This document shows positions 15,652-23,172 of a stretch of 51,808 nucleotides of DNA, piece after piece. Position 1 is the first letter of the stretch. Every line of letters starts with the position of its first letter. Origin of the DNA: an uncultured Clostridia bacterium (GTDB lineage Bacteria > Bacillota > Clostridia > Christensenellales > DTU072); contig CALVNL010000001.1 of NCBI GenBank assembly GCA_944349655.1, positions 1 through 51,808 on the forward strand, read 5' to 3'. The position numbers and the translations under genes are program-made. Below the pieces are notes generated by a model. That model was given only the letters and a program-made list of their open reading frames with translations, searched no databases and had not been told where the DNA came from.

Positions 15652-16200
15652 ATGGAAGAAAAAACTATCAATCTCTCCGCTGAAAGCGACAAAGAGAAGG
15701 AAGTCTCTTTCGGAAAATTCAAGTCCGCGGAAGAACTTCTGAAAGCGTACAACGCGTTGCAGAGCGAGTTTACGAAACGCAGTCAGAAGTTAGCCGAACT
15801 GGAGCAGACGAAAGCCGCCGACGAATGGGAAGGGCAGGTGGAAGAGTTTGTGAAAAGGTATCCCGTAGCGGAGCGGTACGCCGACGAACTTGCACGTGAA
15901 ATTGCGAATGATGAAAAATACAAGGACAAAGAAAACAAACTCGAGAGCGCACTTTTGAACGTGTTGAGCGAAAAGGTCAAGACCGCGGAGGAAATGGCAA
16001 CGGACGAAACGGTTATCGACAAAGTATTGAGCGCGGAAGAAAACAGAGAAAGAGTCATCAACGAGTATCTGGAAAAATTCCGTCGCAACGCAACTCCCGC
16101 GACTCTTCCCAAGGGCGGGGCTATACCCGTAACGCCTCCGGCAGTTGCGAAAAATATAAAAGAGGCAGGAGAAATAGCCATAAAAATCTTTCAGATGTAA
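15652..16200 (+). CDS. Scaffold-like head assembly protein
   Basis: A 182-residue, highly charged helical protein directly before the capsid gene, the classic position of scaffolding proteins. It opens with a small phage motif (GKFKSAEELLKAYNALQSEF), then a coiled-coil region rich in Glu/Lys and a Pro-containing linker (TPATLPKGGAIPVTPPA), and ends in a short basic-amphipathic helix (AKNIKEAGEIAIKIFQM), where scaffolds often contact the coat protein. No protease motif is seen. Function assigned by position and composition. Confidence 0.75.
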   Translation: MEEKTINLSAESDKEKEVSFGKFKSAEELLKAYNALQSEFTKRSQKLAELEQTKAADEWEGQVEEFVKRYPVAERYADELAREIANDEKYKDKENKLESALLNVLSEKVKTAEEMATDETVIDKVLSAEENRERVINEYLEKFRRNATPATLPKGGAIPVTPPAVAKNIKEAGEIAIKIFQM

Positions 16201-16212
16201 CAGGAGAACAAA

Positions 16213-17385
16213 ATGTTAAACGCCAATAATGCAGATAAAATTTTACGCACCGTTTATCTCGACGTGATAGCAAATCAGCTTGATACCGGGACCTCGCCTT
16301 TCTTCAATATGGTAAACAAAGGCAGCGAGGACATCTACGGAAAAGAAGTAGTCAGCCCTGCAAGTTTCGGAATAAACGGCGGTGTCGGTTGTGCCGACGA
16401 CGACGCCGACCTGCCTATGGCAAGCAGCTCGGAATTCCTTTCTTTCCGTGCGCCCATAGTCAATATTTTCGGCAATATCGAAATAAGCGATAAGGTTCTG
16501 AGGGCGTCTCAGACCACGGCGGGAAGTTTCGTCAACTTACTCAACAACGAAATGGAAAGCCTTTTGAAAGCCGCAAAATTCAACTTTGCGAGAATGCTTT
16601 TCCAGGACGGGAACGGAATTCTTTGCAAAATCGTAGGTTCGAATTCGGCTGCGAGCGGCGGTTCCACGACCATTTATGTGGACGGCTTAAAGAACGTAAT
16701 CGAAGGTATGATCGTGGACGTAATAAAGAATAAGTCGGTAGTCAGTGCAGGACACAGGATAACTTACGTGGATCGCGCGGCAAAAACCATTAAGGTATCG
16801 GGGACGGTCTCCGATCTTACCGAAGGAAACATTCTTACCTTACAGGGAAGCTACCAGAACGAACTATACGGACTTCCGTATCTTTATGCCACTCCTGCCG
16901 AAGCTTCTACCTTGTACGGAAACGTCCGCAGCGCCATGACCTATCTTATGCCGAGCGAGAAAGAAGTTGCGAGTTTGACCGCCGACATCATTCAGGAGAC
17001 TCTCGACGACATCGAAGAGCGCAGCGGCGGCACCATAAATCTTATGATAGCCAGCTACGATATGCGCAGGAAATATCTTTCCAGCTTACAGGAAAGCAGA
17101 ATAAACGTGGATTATATGAACCTGGACGGCGGTTTCAAGAGTATGAGTTACAACGGTATCCCGTTCTATGCGGATCGTTTCGTACCCGAAAAAACCGTGC
17201 ATTTCGTCAACACCGACGATTTCAGACTGCAGCAACTCGGAGACTGGAGCTGGATAGAAGGAGACGGCGGCAGAATACTCCGTCAGCTGGATAACAAAGC
17301 AGCCTACGGCGCAACGCTGGTAAAATACGCCAACCTCATCTGCGTCCGTCCCATCGGACAGGCCAAGATGACTCTTACTGCGTAA
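16213..17385 (+). CDS. Major capsid (coat) protein, HK97-fold likely
   Basis: A 390-residue coat protein located after scaffold. The sequence begins with a helical arm (ADKILRTVYLDVIANQ), has an extended-loop-like region, a central inserted beta segment (GSTTIYVDGLKNVIEGMIVDV...), and the P-domain-like LMIASYDMRRKYLSSLQ followed by YNGIPFYADRFVP, a pattern common in coat proteins of this class. No obvious prohead protease is encoded. CAGGAG is upstream. A GC-rich hairpin without a T run follows the stop, possibly stabilising this mRNA. Confidence 0.88.
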   Translation: MLNANNADKILRTVYLDVIANQLDTGTSPFFNMVNKGSEDIYGKEVVSPASFGINGGVGCADDDADLPMASSSEFLSFRAPIVNIFGNIEISDKVLRASQTTAGSFVNLLNNEMESLLKAAKFNFARMLFQDGNGILCKIVGSNSAASGGSTTIYVDGLKNVIEGMIVDVIKNKSVVSAGHRITYVDRAAKTIKVSGTVSDLTEGNILTLQGSYQNELYGLPYLYATPAEASTLYGNVRSAMTYLMPSEKEVASLTADIIQETLDDIEERSGGTINLMIASYDMRRKYLSSLQESRINVDYMNLDGGFKSMSYNGIPFYADRFVPEKTVHFVNTDDFRLQQLGDWSWIEGDGGRILRQLDNKAAYGATLVKYANLICVRPIGQAKMTLTA

Positions 17386-17397
17386 AAACGAATTAAC

Positions 17398-17416
17398 GGG
17401 GCGAAAACAACGCCCC
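17398..17416 (+). promoter_or_regulatory. Hairpin directly after the capsid gene
   Basis: GGGGCG (17398-17403) and CGCCCC (17411-17416) form a perfect six-bp stem with an A-rich loop, 13 bases past the capsid stop. There is no T run, so it is not a standard terminator. It could protect capsid mRNA 3' ends or mark a processing point that raises coat protein over downstream products. Confidence 0.55.
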
Positions 17417-17428
17417 TGAGGAGGGAAA

Positions 17429-17749
17429 ATGCGGATAAAAATTTTTGACGATCTGTACGATATCGCCGCCGGGATAAAACAAATCGACCCCCGCTACGAC
17501 ACGGTTTTCAATACCGAAAACCAGAAGTTCGAAGTGGAAATCGAGGGGAAGACCGTGCTTGTGCTGCCTTACGAAAATTTGGATCAAAGGGCGTTGGAAA
17601 GGGTCAGATACACCCGTTTCGACAATGCCGAACAAGTGATGGCGGACATTGAAAAAAGCAACGAGGAACTGGAGAGAAATATTGCAAAAAAGAGGCGAGA
17701 CGACGTCGAAAACGAATTATCCCGCATTTTCCGCCTCCGCAAAATATAA
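17429..17749 (+). CDS. Small phage head/neck protein, function unknown
   Basis: A 106-residue protein between capsid and connector genes. The N-terminal half is beta-rich (NQKFEVEIEGKTVLVLPYENLDQRALERVRYTR) and the C-terminal half is a long charged helix. Similar small proteins occur in head clusters of Bacillota phages, but I cannot name a function. GAGGAGG precedes the ATG. Confidence 0.7.
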   Translation: MRIKIFDDLYDIAAGIKQIDPRYDTVFNTENQKFEVEIEGKTVLVLPYENLDQRALERVRYTRFDNAEQVMADIEKSNEELERNIAKKRRDDVENELSRIFRLRKI

Positions 17750-17758
17750 GGGGGAAAA

Positions 17759-18289
17759 ATGATTTTCAAAGACATACTCGTTAAGGCTGCGGAAATTATA
17801 GGAGACTCCGACATCGATTTTAACGCGCCCGAAGAAAAGACGGAAAAGCTGATTTCCTGCGGGAAAATGATTTATACCGAACTTACGGAGGAATACGTCC
17901 ACTTAAAACACAAAGAAATGCTTCCCGTCAACGACGGAAGGATATATTACTCGGAGTTTACGAAAGCGGTCAAGGACGTTATGAAGATAAAAAAAGACGG
18001 CGTAATATGCCCCTTTACTCTTTATCCTTTATTTGTAGCGGTGGAAGAAGAAGGTGACGTCGAGGTAAGTTATGTTTATCACGCAGAGGAACCTGCTTTG
18101 GAAGAGGAACTGGATCTGCCGCCGATTTTTACTTCTTCGGTGCTGTCCGTAGGAGTGGCGAGCGAATATTTTTACAGAAGCGGGCTTATCGACGAAGCGG
18201 TTTTTTATAAGAACCGTTACGACAACTCTCTTCTGAATCTTACCCGCAAAAGAGGTTACGTCAAACTGCGTTACAGGAGATTTATATGA
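17759..18289 (+). CDS. Head-tail connector-like protein (P22 gp4 position)
   Basis: A 176-residue, mostly helical protein in the position where P22 encodes its tail accessory factor gp4, which docks below the portal. The alternation of long helices (ILVKAAEIIGDSDI, EKLISCGKMIYTELTEEYV, SVLSVGVASEYFYRSGLIDEAVFYKNRYDNSL) is typical of phage adaptor proteins. AGGGGG precedes the ATG; the stop overlaps the following start. Assignment rests on position and fold impression. Confidence 0.68.
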   Translation: MIFKDILVKAAEIIGDSDIDFNAPEEKTEKLISCGKMIYTELTEEYVHLKHKEMLPVNDGRIYYSEFTKAVKDVMKIKKDGVICPFTLYPLFVAVEEEGDVEVSYVYHAEEPALEEELDLPPIFTSSVLSVGVASEYFYRSGLIDEAVFYKNRYDNSLLNLTRKRGYVKLRYRRFI

Positions 18290-19776
18290 GAAGTTATTAC
18301 CGTAACGATATACGTCCGTCGGTGGTCAGATACACCTATCCTATAAAGAGTTTCAGCGGAATAGACGCTTACAGCGAGGAAAATTCCCTTCCTTTGAGCT
18401 GGGCGAGATACGCTTACAACGTGTCGATAAAAAACGGCGTACTGAAAGGGGGAGTGGGGATAAGCGTAGCCACCATAAACGGAGAGTATCTCCCCAACGC
18501 GGTCAGCGTAGGCAGCCGTCCGATAAGGGCGTGCATTTATCGGAGATACGACAAAACAAACGAAAAAAGAGACGATATGATAGTGGCTGTAATGCAGAAC
18601 AAAAAACTCTATTACGCCCGACTTACAGACCTCGGTTTTACTTCGGCTAATATTACCTTTGCCGACCATAACGTCATATTCCTGAATTACAACTATAACG
18701 ACGAAGATTGTCTTCTCGTTATCTGCGACGACGGTCAGTCGTATATCTTCGACGGAACCACCTTCACGAAAATCGAGTCCGCTCCGCGCCTTACTCACGC
18801 GTGTATCCATAACGAAAGAGTTTACGGCACGGTCAGCGACGGCGAAAACCGTCTTTATTTTTCCGACGACCTCGACCCCACCAACTGGAACGTATCCCTT
18901 ACCGAAGGCGGATATATATCTTTCCCGGACGAAGGCGGAGCGGTGGGAAGAGTGGTGAGTTTTAACGGAAATCTTTATATTTTTCGTGAATACGCCATAC
19001 ATCGGCTTTCGGCTTTCGTGGCGCAGGAAGACTATATCCTCACCAAGGTGTTTCAGACCAACAACCTCATTTATCCCGAGAGCGTGGCTGCGTGCAACGA
19101 CAAAATTATTTTCCTTGCAGAAGACGGATTTTATTCCTTTGACGGATATAATTGCAAAAAAATTCTCAAGGGTATCGTTCCGCTTATCGAAAGCAAAACC
19201 GGTTGCAGCGCCAGTTTTTTCGACAACAAATACTATATATCGGTTATTCTGAAGCGGGACGAATATGTCATAGGGGACGAAAAACTCGATTATAACGTAA
19301 AAAACGGTATGATAATTTACGATACAGATACCGAAGAAGTGAGCGTCTTCCGTGGAGCGGATATAGGATTTTTTATGCCGGTAAGCGTGGAAGGCACCAA
19401 CGAAATGTTCGTAATTTTCGACAACGTTTACAGGGGATTCAATATAGGCGTGGTGGACGGCAGCGGAAAACTTTTCGACGAACCGCTCAGAAAACTTTGG
19501 CGAAGTCCTTATACCGACTTTGAAAATCTTTATCAGAACAAAGTTCTGAAAAGGATTTTTATCAATACCTCCGCAAACGTCACCGTAAAAGCAAAACTGG
19601 ACAAAGACTATTTTTATTCCTTGCACGGTTCGCCTTCCGCTCAGATGATACCCGTCAACAGGTACGCCGACAAGGCGGGGATAGAAATAAGCACCGACGA
19701 GGACTCTTTTTCGGTGAACGGACTGTTGTTGGAATTCGATTTTACAAGGAGGAACCCGAATGAACGAAATAATTGA
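18286..19776 (+). CDS. P22 gp10-like tail hub / DNA stabilisation protein
   Basis: A 496-residue beta-rich protein with repeated propeller-blade-like segments: CDDGQSYIFDGTTFTKI, VYGTVSDGENRLYFSDDLDPTNWN, VVSFNGNLYIFREYAIHRLS and KIIFLAEDGFYSFDGYN. The YFSDDLDPTNWN and LYIFREYAI patterns match the packaged-DNA stabilisation (gp10-like) proteins of P22-type phages, which plug the neck once DNA is in; P22 gp10 is of similar length. It overlaps both neighbours. No tailspike gene follows, so receptor binding must come from elsewhere or be absent. Confidence 0.8.
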   Translation: MRSYYRNDIRPSVVRYTYPIKSFSGIDAYSEENSLPLSWARYAYNVSIKNGVLKGGVGISVATINGEYLPNAVSVGSRPIRACIYRRYDKTNEKRDDMIVAVMQNKKLYYARLTDLGFTSANITFADHNVIFLNYNYNDEDCLLVICDDGQSYIFDGTTFTKIESAPRLTHACIHNERVYGTVSDGENRLYFSDDLDPTNWNVSLTEGGYISFPDEGGAVGRVVSFNGNLYIFREYAIHRLSAFVAQEDYILTKVFQTNNLIYPESVAACNDKIIFLAEDGFYSFDGYNCKKILKGIVPLIESKTGCSASFFDNKYYISVILKRDEYVIGDEKLDYNVKNGMIIYDTDTEEVSVFRGADIGFFMPVSVEGTNEMFVIFDNVYRGFNIGVVDGSGKLFDEPLRKLWRSPYTDFENLYQNKVLKRIFINTSANVTVKAKLDKDYFYSLHGSPSAQMIPVNRYADKAGIEISTDEDSFSVNGLLLEFDFTRRNPNERNN

Positions 19777-19855
19777 TAAACTCGACGAACTTACGCTCCG
19801 TATTATGAAACTTAGCGCAAAGATTGACGCTTTGCTTGCCAAGGAGGGAGTATGA
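19760..19855 (+). CDS. 31-residue conserved-looking small phage protein
   Basis: A very short gene with a proper AAGGAGG seven bases before its ATG. It overlaps the end of the gp10-like gene by 17 bp and the next start by four bases (ATGA). The product, from MNEIIDKLDEL to KIDALLAKEGV, is one heptad-like amphipathic helix of about 30 residues, suited to coiled-coil pairing. It may be a structural peptide of the neck or simply drive translation of the downstream gene. Confidence 0.65.
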   Translation: MNEIIDKLDELTLRIMKLSAKIDALLAKEGV

Positions 19856-20595
19856 GTAAAGCCGTAAAAACCGTGGCGGACGCTTTGAAGAAGGCGAGTA
19901 CCTCTTCCTCCGCCGACTCAACCGTTTCCGAAAAACTTACCTCGCAAGGGTTGTATTCCGCTTCCTCGATGAAAGCCGCCGAAACGCCCGAAATAGCCTC
20001 CAACGCAATAAATTATATAGAAAGGGAAGACGTACCCGACGCCGTTTTGCAGGAGAGGGCGGCGGAATACGCCGAAAATAACTTCCAATCGAACACGCAG
20101 AAAACCGAACTGGACACGCAAAAAAAACTCAATTCCTTGACCGAGGAACTGCAGAAAACCTATTTTCAGGCGGAACAGGACGCTTTGAAAAACGAAAGCG
20201 ACTATGCGGATTCCTTGGAAAAGATAGCAGATTCCGCTGTCAGACAGGGGCTGGCGAGATCGAGTATATTCCAAGGACTTAACGCGTCGGCGACGAGTTC
20301 GTACGAGGCGCAGAAAGCGGCGATAGAGAGGGAAAAGGAACTTCTTGCCGAAAGTATAAGGACGGAGATGGAAATAGTGGAATCGTCGCGTCTGAACGCT
20401 TTACGGGATTACGAAATTCAGAAAGCGGCGGATTACGAAAAGAAACTCGCCGAGCTCCGTACCGAAGAGATGAAAGCAAGACAGGAAGTATACGAATTCA
20501 ATAAAAAAATGGCGGAACTGGAAGCCGATTACGAAAAGAACCGTCAGCGTACCCTTGCCGAATGGCAGGACGCCATAGCAAACGGAATAATTTAA
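19852..20595 (+). CDS. Coiled-coil phage protein, possible tail needle or ejection protein
   Basis: A 247-residue protein. The first ~80 residues are Ser/Ala-rich and probably flexible; from about residue 80 to the end there are nearly continuous charged heptads (TEELQKTYFQAEQDALKNE, EREKELLAESIRTEMEIVE, ADYEKKLAELRTEEMKARQ). The position after the gp10-like gene matches P22, where the needle gp26 and the ejection proteins gp7/gp20/gp16 follow. The central SAVRQGLARSSIFQGLNASA is a low-charge break. Which of these roles applies cannot be decided from sequence alone. Confidence 0.7.
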   Translation: MSKAVKTVADALKKASTSSSADSTVSEKLTSQGLYSASSMKAAETPEIASNAINYIEREDVPDAVLQERAAEYAENNFQSNTQKTELDTQKKLNSLTEELQKTYFQAEQDALKNESDYADSLEKIADSAVRQGLARSSIFQGLNASATSSYEAQKAAIEREKELLAESIRTEMEIVESSRLNALRDYEIQKAADYEKKLAELRTEEMKARQEVYEFNKKMAELEADYEKNRQRTLAEWQDAIANGII

Positions 20596-20609
20596 GAGAG
20601 GAAAGCAAA

Positions 20610-20864
20610 ATGTGGGAAAATATATTTCAAATGGCAACCGAGTCGGGAATATGGGCGATCTTGTTCGTATGCCTGTTCTTTATACAGATTAAGGACAGCA
20701 AAACGAGGGAGGAAAAGTACCAGACCACCATCGACGCTCTTGCCGAAAAGCTGAAACTCATTTCGGACATAAAACTCAGTATCGAGGAAATTAAAGACAA
20801 ACTTACCGGAAAAACTTCTGCCGATACGACTTCTTCCGAAACGGGCGGCGAGAAAAAAGAATAA
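20610..20864 (+). CDS. BhlA/UviB-type holin-like protein
   Basis: An 84-residue protein of the BhlA/UviB family: a single N-terminal membrane helix (GIWAILFVCLFFIQI) followed by KDSKTREEKYQTTIDALAEKL and a charged tail. The start at 20610 is chosen because GAGAGG precedes it and it gives the family N-terminus. Known relatives act as phage holins or bacteriocin-release proteins. It is the last gene of the cluster; no endolysin is encoded, so release would need a host hydrolase or the protein has another job. Confidence 0.85.
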   Translation: MWENIFQMATESGIWAILFVCLFFIQIKDSKTREEKYQTTIDALAEKLKLISDIKLSIEEIKDKLTGKTSADTTSSETGGEKKE

Positions 20865-20869
20865 CTTTT

Positions 20870-20897
20870 AAGGTGCGTGAAAAAACGCACCTTTTTC
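20870..20897 (+). terminator. Terminator of the capsid cluster
   Basis: AAGGTGCGT/ACGCACCTT stem with a GAAAA-type loop and a T run, six bases past the holin stop. Confidence 0.9.
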
Positions 20898-20943
20898 ATA
20901 AAAAGGATACTTTTTCTGCGATCTCGGCAATAGTCGTTTACGT

Positions 20944-20973
20944 TTGACAAAGGGAATGTAAAAATTGTAAAAT
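20944..20973 (+). promoter_or_regulatory. Promoter of birA-bioY
   Basis: -35 TTGACA (20944-20949), 18-bp spacer, -10 TAAAAT (20968-20973). The expected start of transcription falls within a few bases of the ATG at 20982, so the mRNA may have almost no leader. Confidence 0.7.
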
Positions 20974-20981
20974 AAAAGGAA

Positions 20982-21710
20982 ATGAATAGAAAAATCAATG
21001 ATATCGGCATAATCCGATTGAAAGAAACCGTTTCCACCAACGAAGAAGCCAAACGTATAGCCGAAAACGAGGAAAACTGGACGGTGGTAGCCGCCGACAG
21101 GCAGCTTTCGGGCAAGGGGAGCAAAGGCAGGAGTTTTTATTCTCCCGAAGGCGGAGTATATTTTACCGTTATAGTTAAAACTCCGGTCGATTATCTCTTG
21201 CTTACTCCGTATGCGGCAGTGGCTGCGTGCAGAGGAATAAAACTCGTTACCGGGTTGCAGTGCGGCATCAAATGGGTAAACGACCTTTACCTCGGCGGCA
21301 AAAAAGTCTGCGGAATACTGACCGAAAGTAAAATTTGCGGCGAGGACAGATTCGCGCTCGTGGGGATAGGAATAAATTTATATCCGTCCGAAAAAAGCGT
21401 TTATCCCGATATAGCGGGTTTTCTTTTCGATAAGAAGCCGCAAAAGGATTTTTTCGAAGACATAGTAGGGAGAGTGAGCGCGGAACTTCGTTCGATTTGC
21501 GAAAAAGAACCGTCGGAATCGGTTATGGCCGAGTACGCTTCTTTATCGGTACTAATCGGAGAAGAGGTAGTTTATAGCGATAACGGAAAAGCCGAAACCG
21601 TTACCGTGACGGGGATTTCTCCGAGAGGGGAACTTATAACGCGTTCGGAACAAGGAGACATCGCTTTCCGTTCGGGAGGAGACATAGTATGGAAGAAAAA
21701 CAAACGTTGA
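20982..21710 (+). CDS. birA: Biotin-[acetyl-CoA-carboxylase] ligase
   Basis: A 242-residue biotin protein ligase that forms biotinyl-AMP and transfers biotin to carboxylase carrier lysines. Seen are VSTNEEAK (substrate loop), SGKGSKGRSFYSPEGG (a variant of the usual GRGRxGR biotin/AMP loop), KWVNDLYLGGKKVCGIL, VGIGIN and a small SH3-like C-terminal domain. It lacks the N-terminal helix-turn-helix of regulatory BirA, so it is a catalytic-only type. The ATG lies only about two bases after AAGGAA and close to the predicted transcription start. It overlaps bioY by 22 bp. Confidence 0.92.
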   Translation: MNRKINDIGIIRLKETVSTNEEAKRIAENEENWTVVAADRQLSGKGSKGRSFYSPEGGVYFTVIVKTPVDYLLLTPYAAVAACRGIKLVTGLQCGIKWVNDLYLGGKKVCGILTESKICGEDRFALVGIGINLYPSEKSVYPDIAGFLFDKKPQKDFFEDIVGRVSAELRSICEKEPSESVMAEYASLSVLIGEEVVYSDNGKAETVTVTGISPRGELITRSEQGDIAFRSGGDIVWKKNKR

Positions 21711-22285
21711 AAGAGCGTTCTTGCTCGGAAAGAAGCCAAAGAAAAGAAAAATCGGTTCGCACTTCCAAAATCGTAAGGTGCGCTATTTTGGCTGCGCTTA
21801 TTTGCGTGATGAGCCAGATTGCTTTTCCTCTTCCGTCGGGGATACCCGTGACTATGCAGACTTTCGCCATATCTTTCGCAGGATTTTTCGCGTCTTTTAC
21901 CGGAGTGGCGGCTTTGTTCGTTTTCCTGCTTCTCGGCGCGGTGGGAGTACCCGTTTTCGCTAATTTTCAAGGAGGATTAAGCGCGTTGACGGGACTTACG
22001 GCAGGATATCTCGTCGGTTTCGTTCCGCTGTGTATTGCCTGCGCCGTCCGCTATCGCACGAAAAACAAGGTTCTTAATCTTTCCTTGACTTTCCTGACGT
22101 CTTTAGTCGGACTGGCAGCTTGTCACGCGCTGGGGGTGTGGTGGTTTTCCTTCCAGTCGGGCAACGGATTTCTGCAAGCGTTTTTACTGGCTTCGGCTCC
22201 TTATTTGTTAAAAGACGTCCTTTCTCTCGCTTTCGGATTGGCTTTAAGCGAAATTCTGAAAAGACGTCTGCCTGTTTCCGCGTAA
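21689..22285 (+). CDS. bioY: Biotin transporter substrate-binding protein
   Basis: A 198-residue ECF-type biotin S component. After a basic N-terminal tail of ~25 residues come six hydrophobic helices; the family patterns QIAFPLPSGIPVTMQTFA, LLLGAVGVPVFANFQGG and LTGLTAGYLVGF are evident. GGAGGAG precedes the ATG inside the end of birA. No biotin synthesis genes are in view, so the pair suggests biotin scavenging. Energising ECF subunits are not in this window. Confidence 0.94.
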   Translation: MEEKQTLKERSCSERSQRKEKSVRTSKIVRCAILAALICVMSQIAFPLPSGIPVTMQTFAISFAGFFASFTGVAALFVFLLLGAVGVPVFANFQGGLSALTGLTAGYLVGFVPLCIACAVRYRTKNKVLNLSLTFLTSLVGLAACHALGVWWFSFQSGNGFLQAFLLASAPYLLKDVLSLAFGLALSEILKRRLPVSA

Positions 22286-22300
22286 AAATCGGCGTATAAT

Positions 22301-22375
22301 TTATCTCGATTTAATTTTATCGACGATTTTTTTGAACTGTTTTTGTGCTTTTTTCATCATATCGTTCATTTTCAT
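22301..22375 (-). CDS. 24-residue basic amphipathic peptide gene
   Basis: A tiny reading frame whose ATG overlaps the stop of the nucleotidyltransferase gene (ATGA), with AGGAG nine bases upstream, inside that gene. The product runs from MKMNDMMKKAQKQF to KIVDKIKSR, strongly basic and plausibly one amphipathic helix that could lie on a membrane or RNA. It may be a real small protein or a chance coupled frame. Confidence 0.55.
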   Translation of the reverse strand: MKMNDMMKKAQKQFKKIVDKIKSR

Positions 22376-23088
22376 ACAGCGTTTTCTCCTATTTTTTCCG
22401 AATATTTTTTAGCCAGCACGCAGTTGGTTTCGTAGTAACTTACCAGCGTCCCTATATCCGACCAGTACGAATAATCCGCATAAGCGTAAAGTTCGCCCGT
22501 CATCGAAGGCAGAAGCTGTTTCCCGAAATCGTAAAATCCTTTCGGTATGCGGTCAAGTACCTTTTTGTTTATGATATATATTCCCGTGTTGATAAGCGAG
22601 GGGCTCGGATCGTCGGGCTTTTCGATAAATTCCGTAATAACGCCGAAGGAATCGGTCTTCAGAACTCCCAGTCCCACGGGGTTGGGATGAGGTTGACATA
22701 TCACGGTAAAAATACTTTTTCTGTCCCGATGAAATTTTACGGCTTCCGACAGATTTATTTCGGTAAAGCAATCGCCGCTAATTACCAGAAAATCGTCGCT
22801 CAAGAAGTTTTGGCACTCTTTCACGCTTCCTGCGGTACCCAAAGGCGTATCTTCGATAAAATACGTCAGTTTTACTCCGAAACGGCTACCGTCCCCGAAA
22901 TACTCGATTATGCTGTCGGGAAGATACCCGAGCGTTACGGCTATTTCGGTAAATCCGTGTTTTTTCAGAAGTTCGATTATATATTCCATAACGGGTTTAT
23001 CTATGAGTTTTATCATCGGTTTGGGGATACTTCCCGTAAGAGGCATAAGGCGAGTGCCTTTTCCTCCTGCCAATATTACTGCTTTCAT
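22372..23088 (-). CDS. Sugar nucleotidyltransferase
   Basis: A 238-residue enzyme of the NTP_transferase family that couples a sugar-1-phosphate to an NTP, making activated sugars for cell-envelope glycans. The N-terminal AGGKGTRLMPLT (GGKGTR at residues 8-13) and IPKPMIKLIDKPVMEYII are diagnostic; the catalytic-site ISGDCF and TPLGTAGSV are present. The length fits the short form without a left-handed helix domain (mannose-1-P guanylyl- or glucose-1-P thymidylyl-type; which one is unclear). GGAGGG precedes the ATG. Coupled downstream to a 24-residue peptide gene. Confidence 0.88.
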   Translation of the reverse strand: MKAVILAGGKGTRLMPLTGSIPKPMIKLIDKPVMEYIIELLKKHGFTEIAVTLGYLPDSIIEYFGDGSRFGVKLTYFIEDTPLGTAGSVKECQNFLSDDFLVISGDCFTEINLSEAVKFHRDRKSIFTVICQPHPNPVGLGVLKTDSFGVITEFIEKPDDPSPSLINTGIYIINKKVLDRIPKGFYDFGKQLLPSMTGELYAYADYSYWSDIGTLVSYYETNCVLAKKYSEKIGENAV

Positions 23089-23172
23089 AATCCCTCCGTG
23101 TGATATTAGGTTGTTAAAAGCGGCAAAAAATATTCCGATAAGGTTTTTGATAAATAGTCGGTTAAAAATCCC

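Larger units (their letters stand above)
12113..20897 (+). mobile_element. Domesticated P22-like head/neck gene cluster (candidate GTA-like particle locus)
   Basis: Eleven consecutive plus-strand genes encode packaging, portal, scaffold, capsid, connector, plug, coiled-coil and holin functions, in the order of P22-like podoviruses. Every gene is intact, has a strong ribosome-binding site, and many overlap (ATGA). The unit ends in a terminator (20870-20897). Absent are integrase, repressor, replication genes, tailspike or fibre, endolysin, and flanking att repeats. Base composition looks like that of the neighbouring housekeeping genes. An 8.8-kb unit cannot fill a head of this type, so autonomous phage is unlikely. 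Compare gene transfer agents and PBSX-like particles. Confidence 0.75.

Noticed and set aside
18271..19842. Long antisense frame (over 500 codons) opposite the gp10-like gene
   Set aside because: The sense strand has a clear phage protein with a ribosome-binding site and family motifs; the antisense product has no recognisable fold and arises from codon bias.
12113..20897. Complete inducible prophage
   Set aside because: No integrase, repressor, replication, tailspike or lysin genes and no att repeats; too short to be a genome for a head of this type.
12113..20897. Decaying prophage remnant
   Set aside because: All eleven frames are intact with overlapping starts and strong ribosome-binding sites, and the terminase catalytic residues are retained; a relic should show broken genes.
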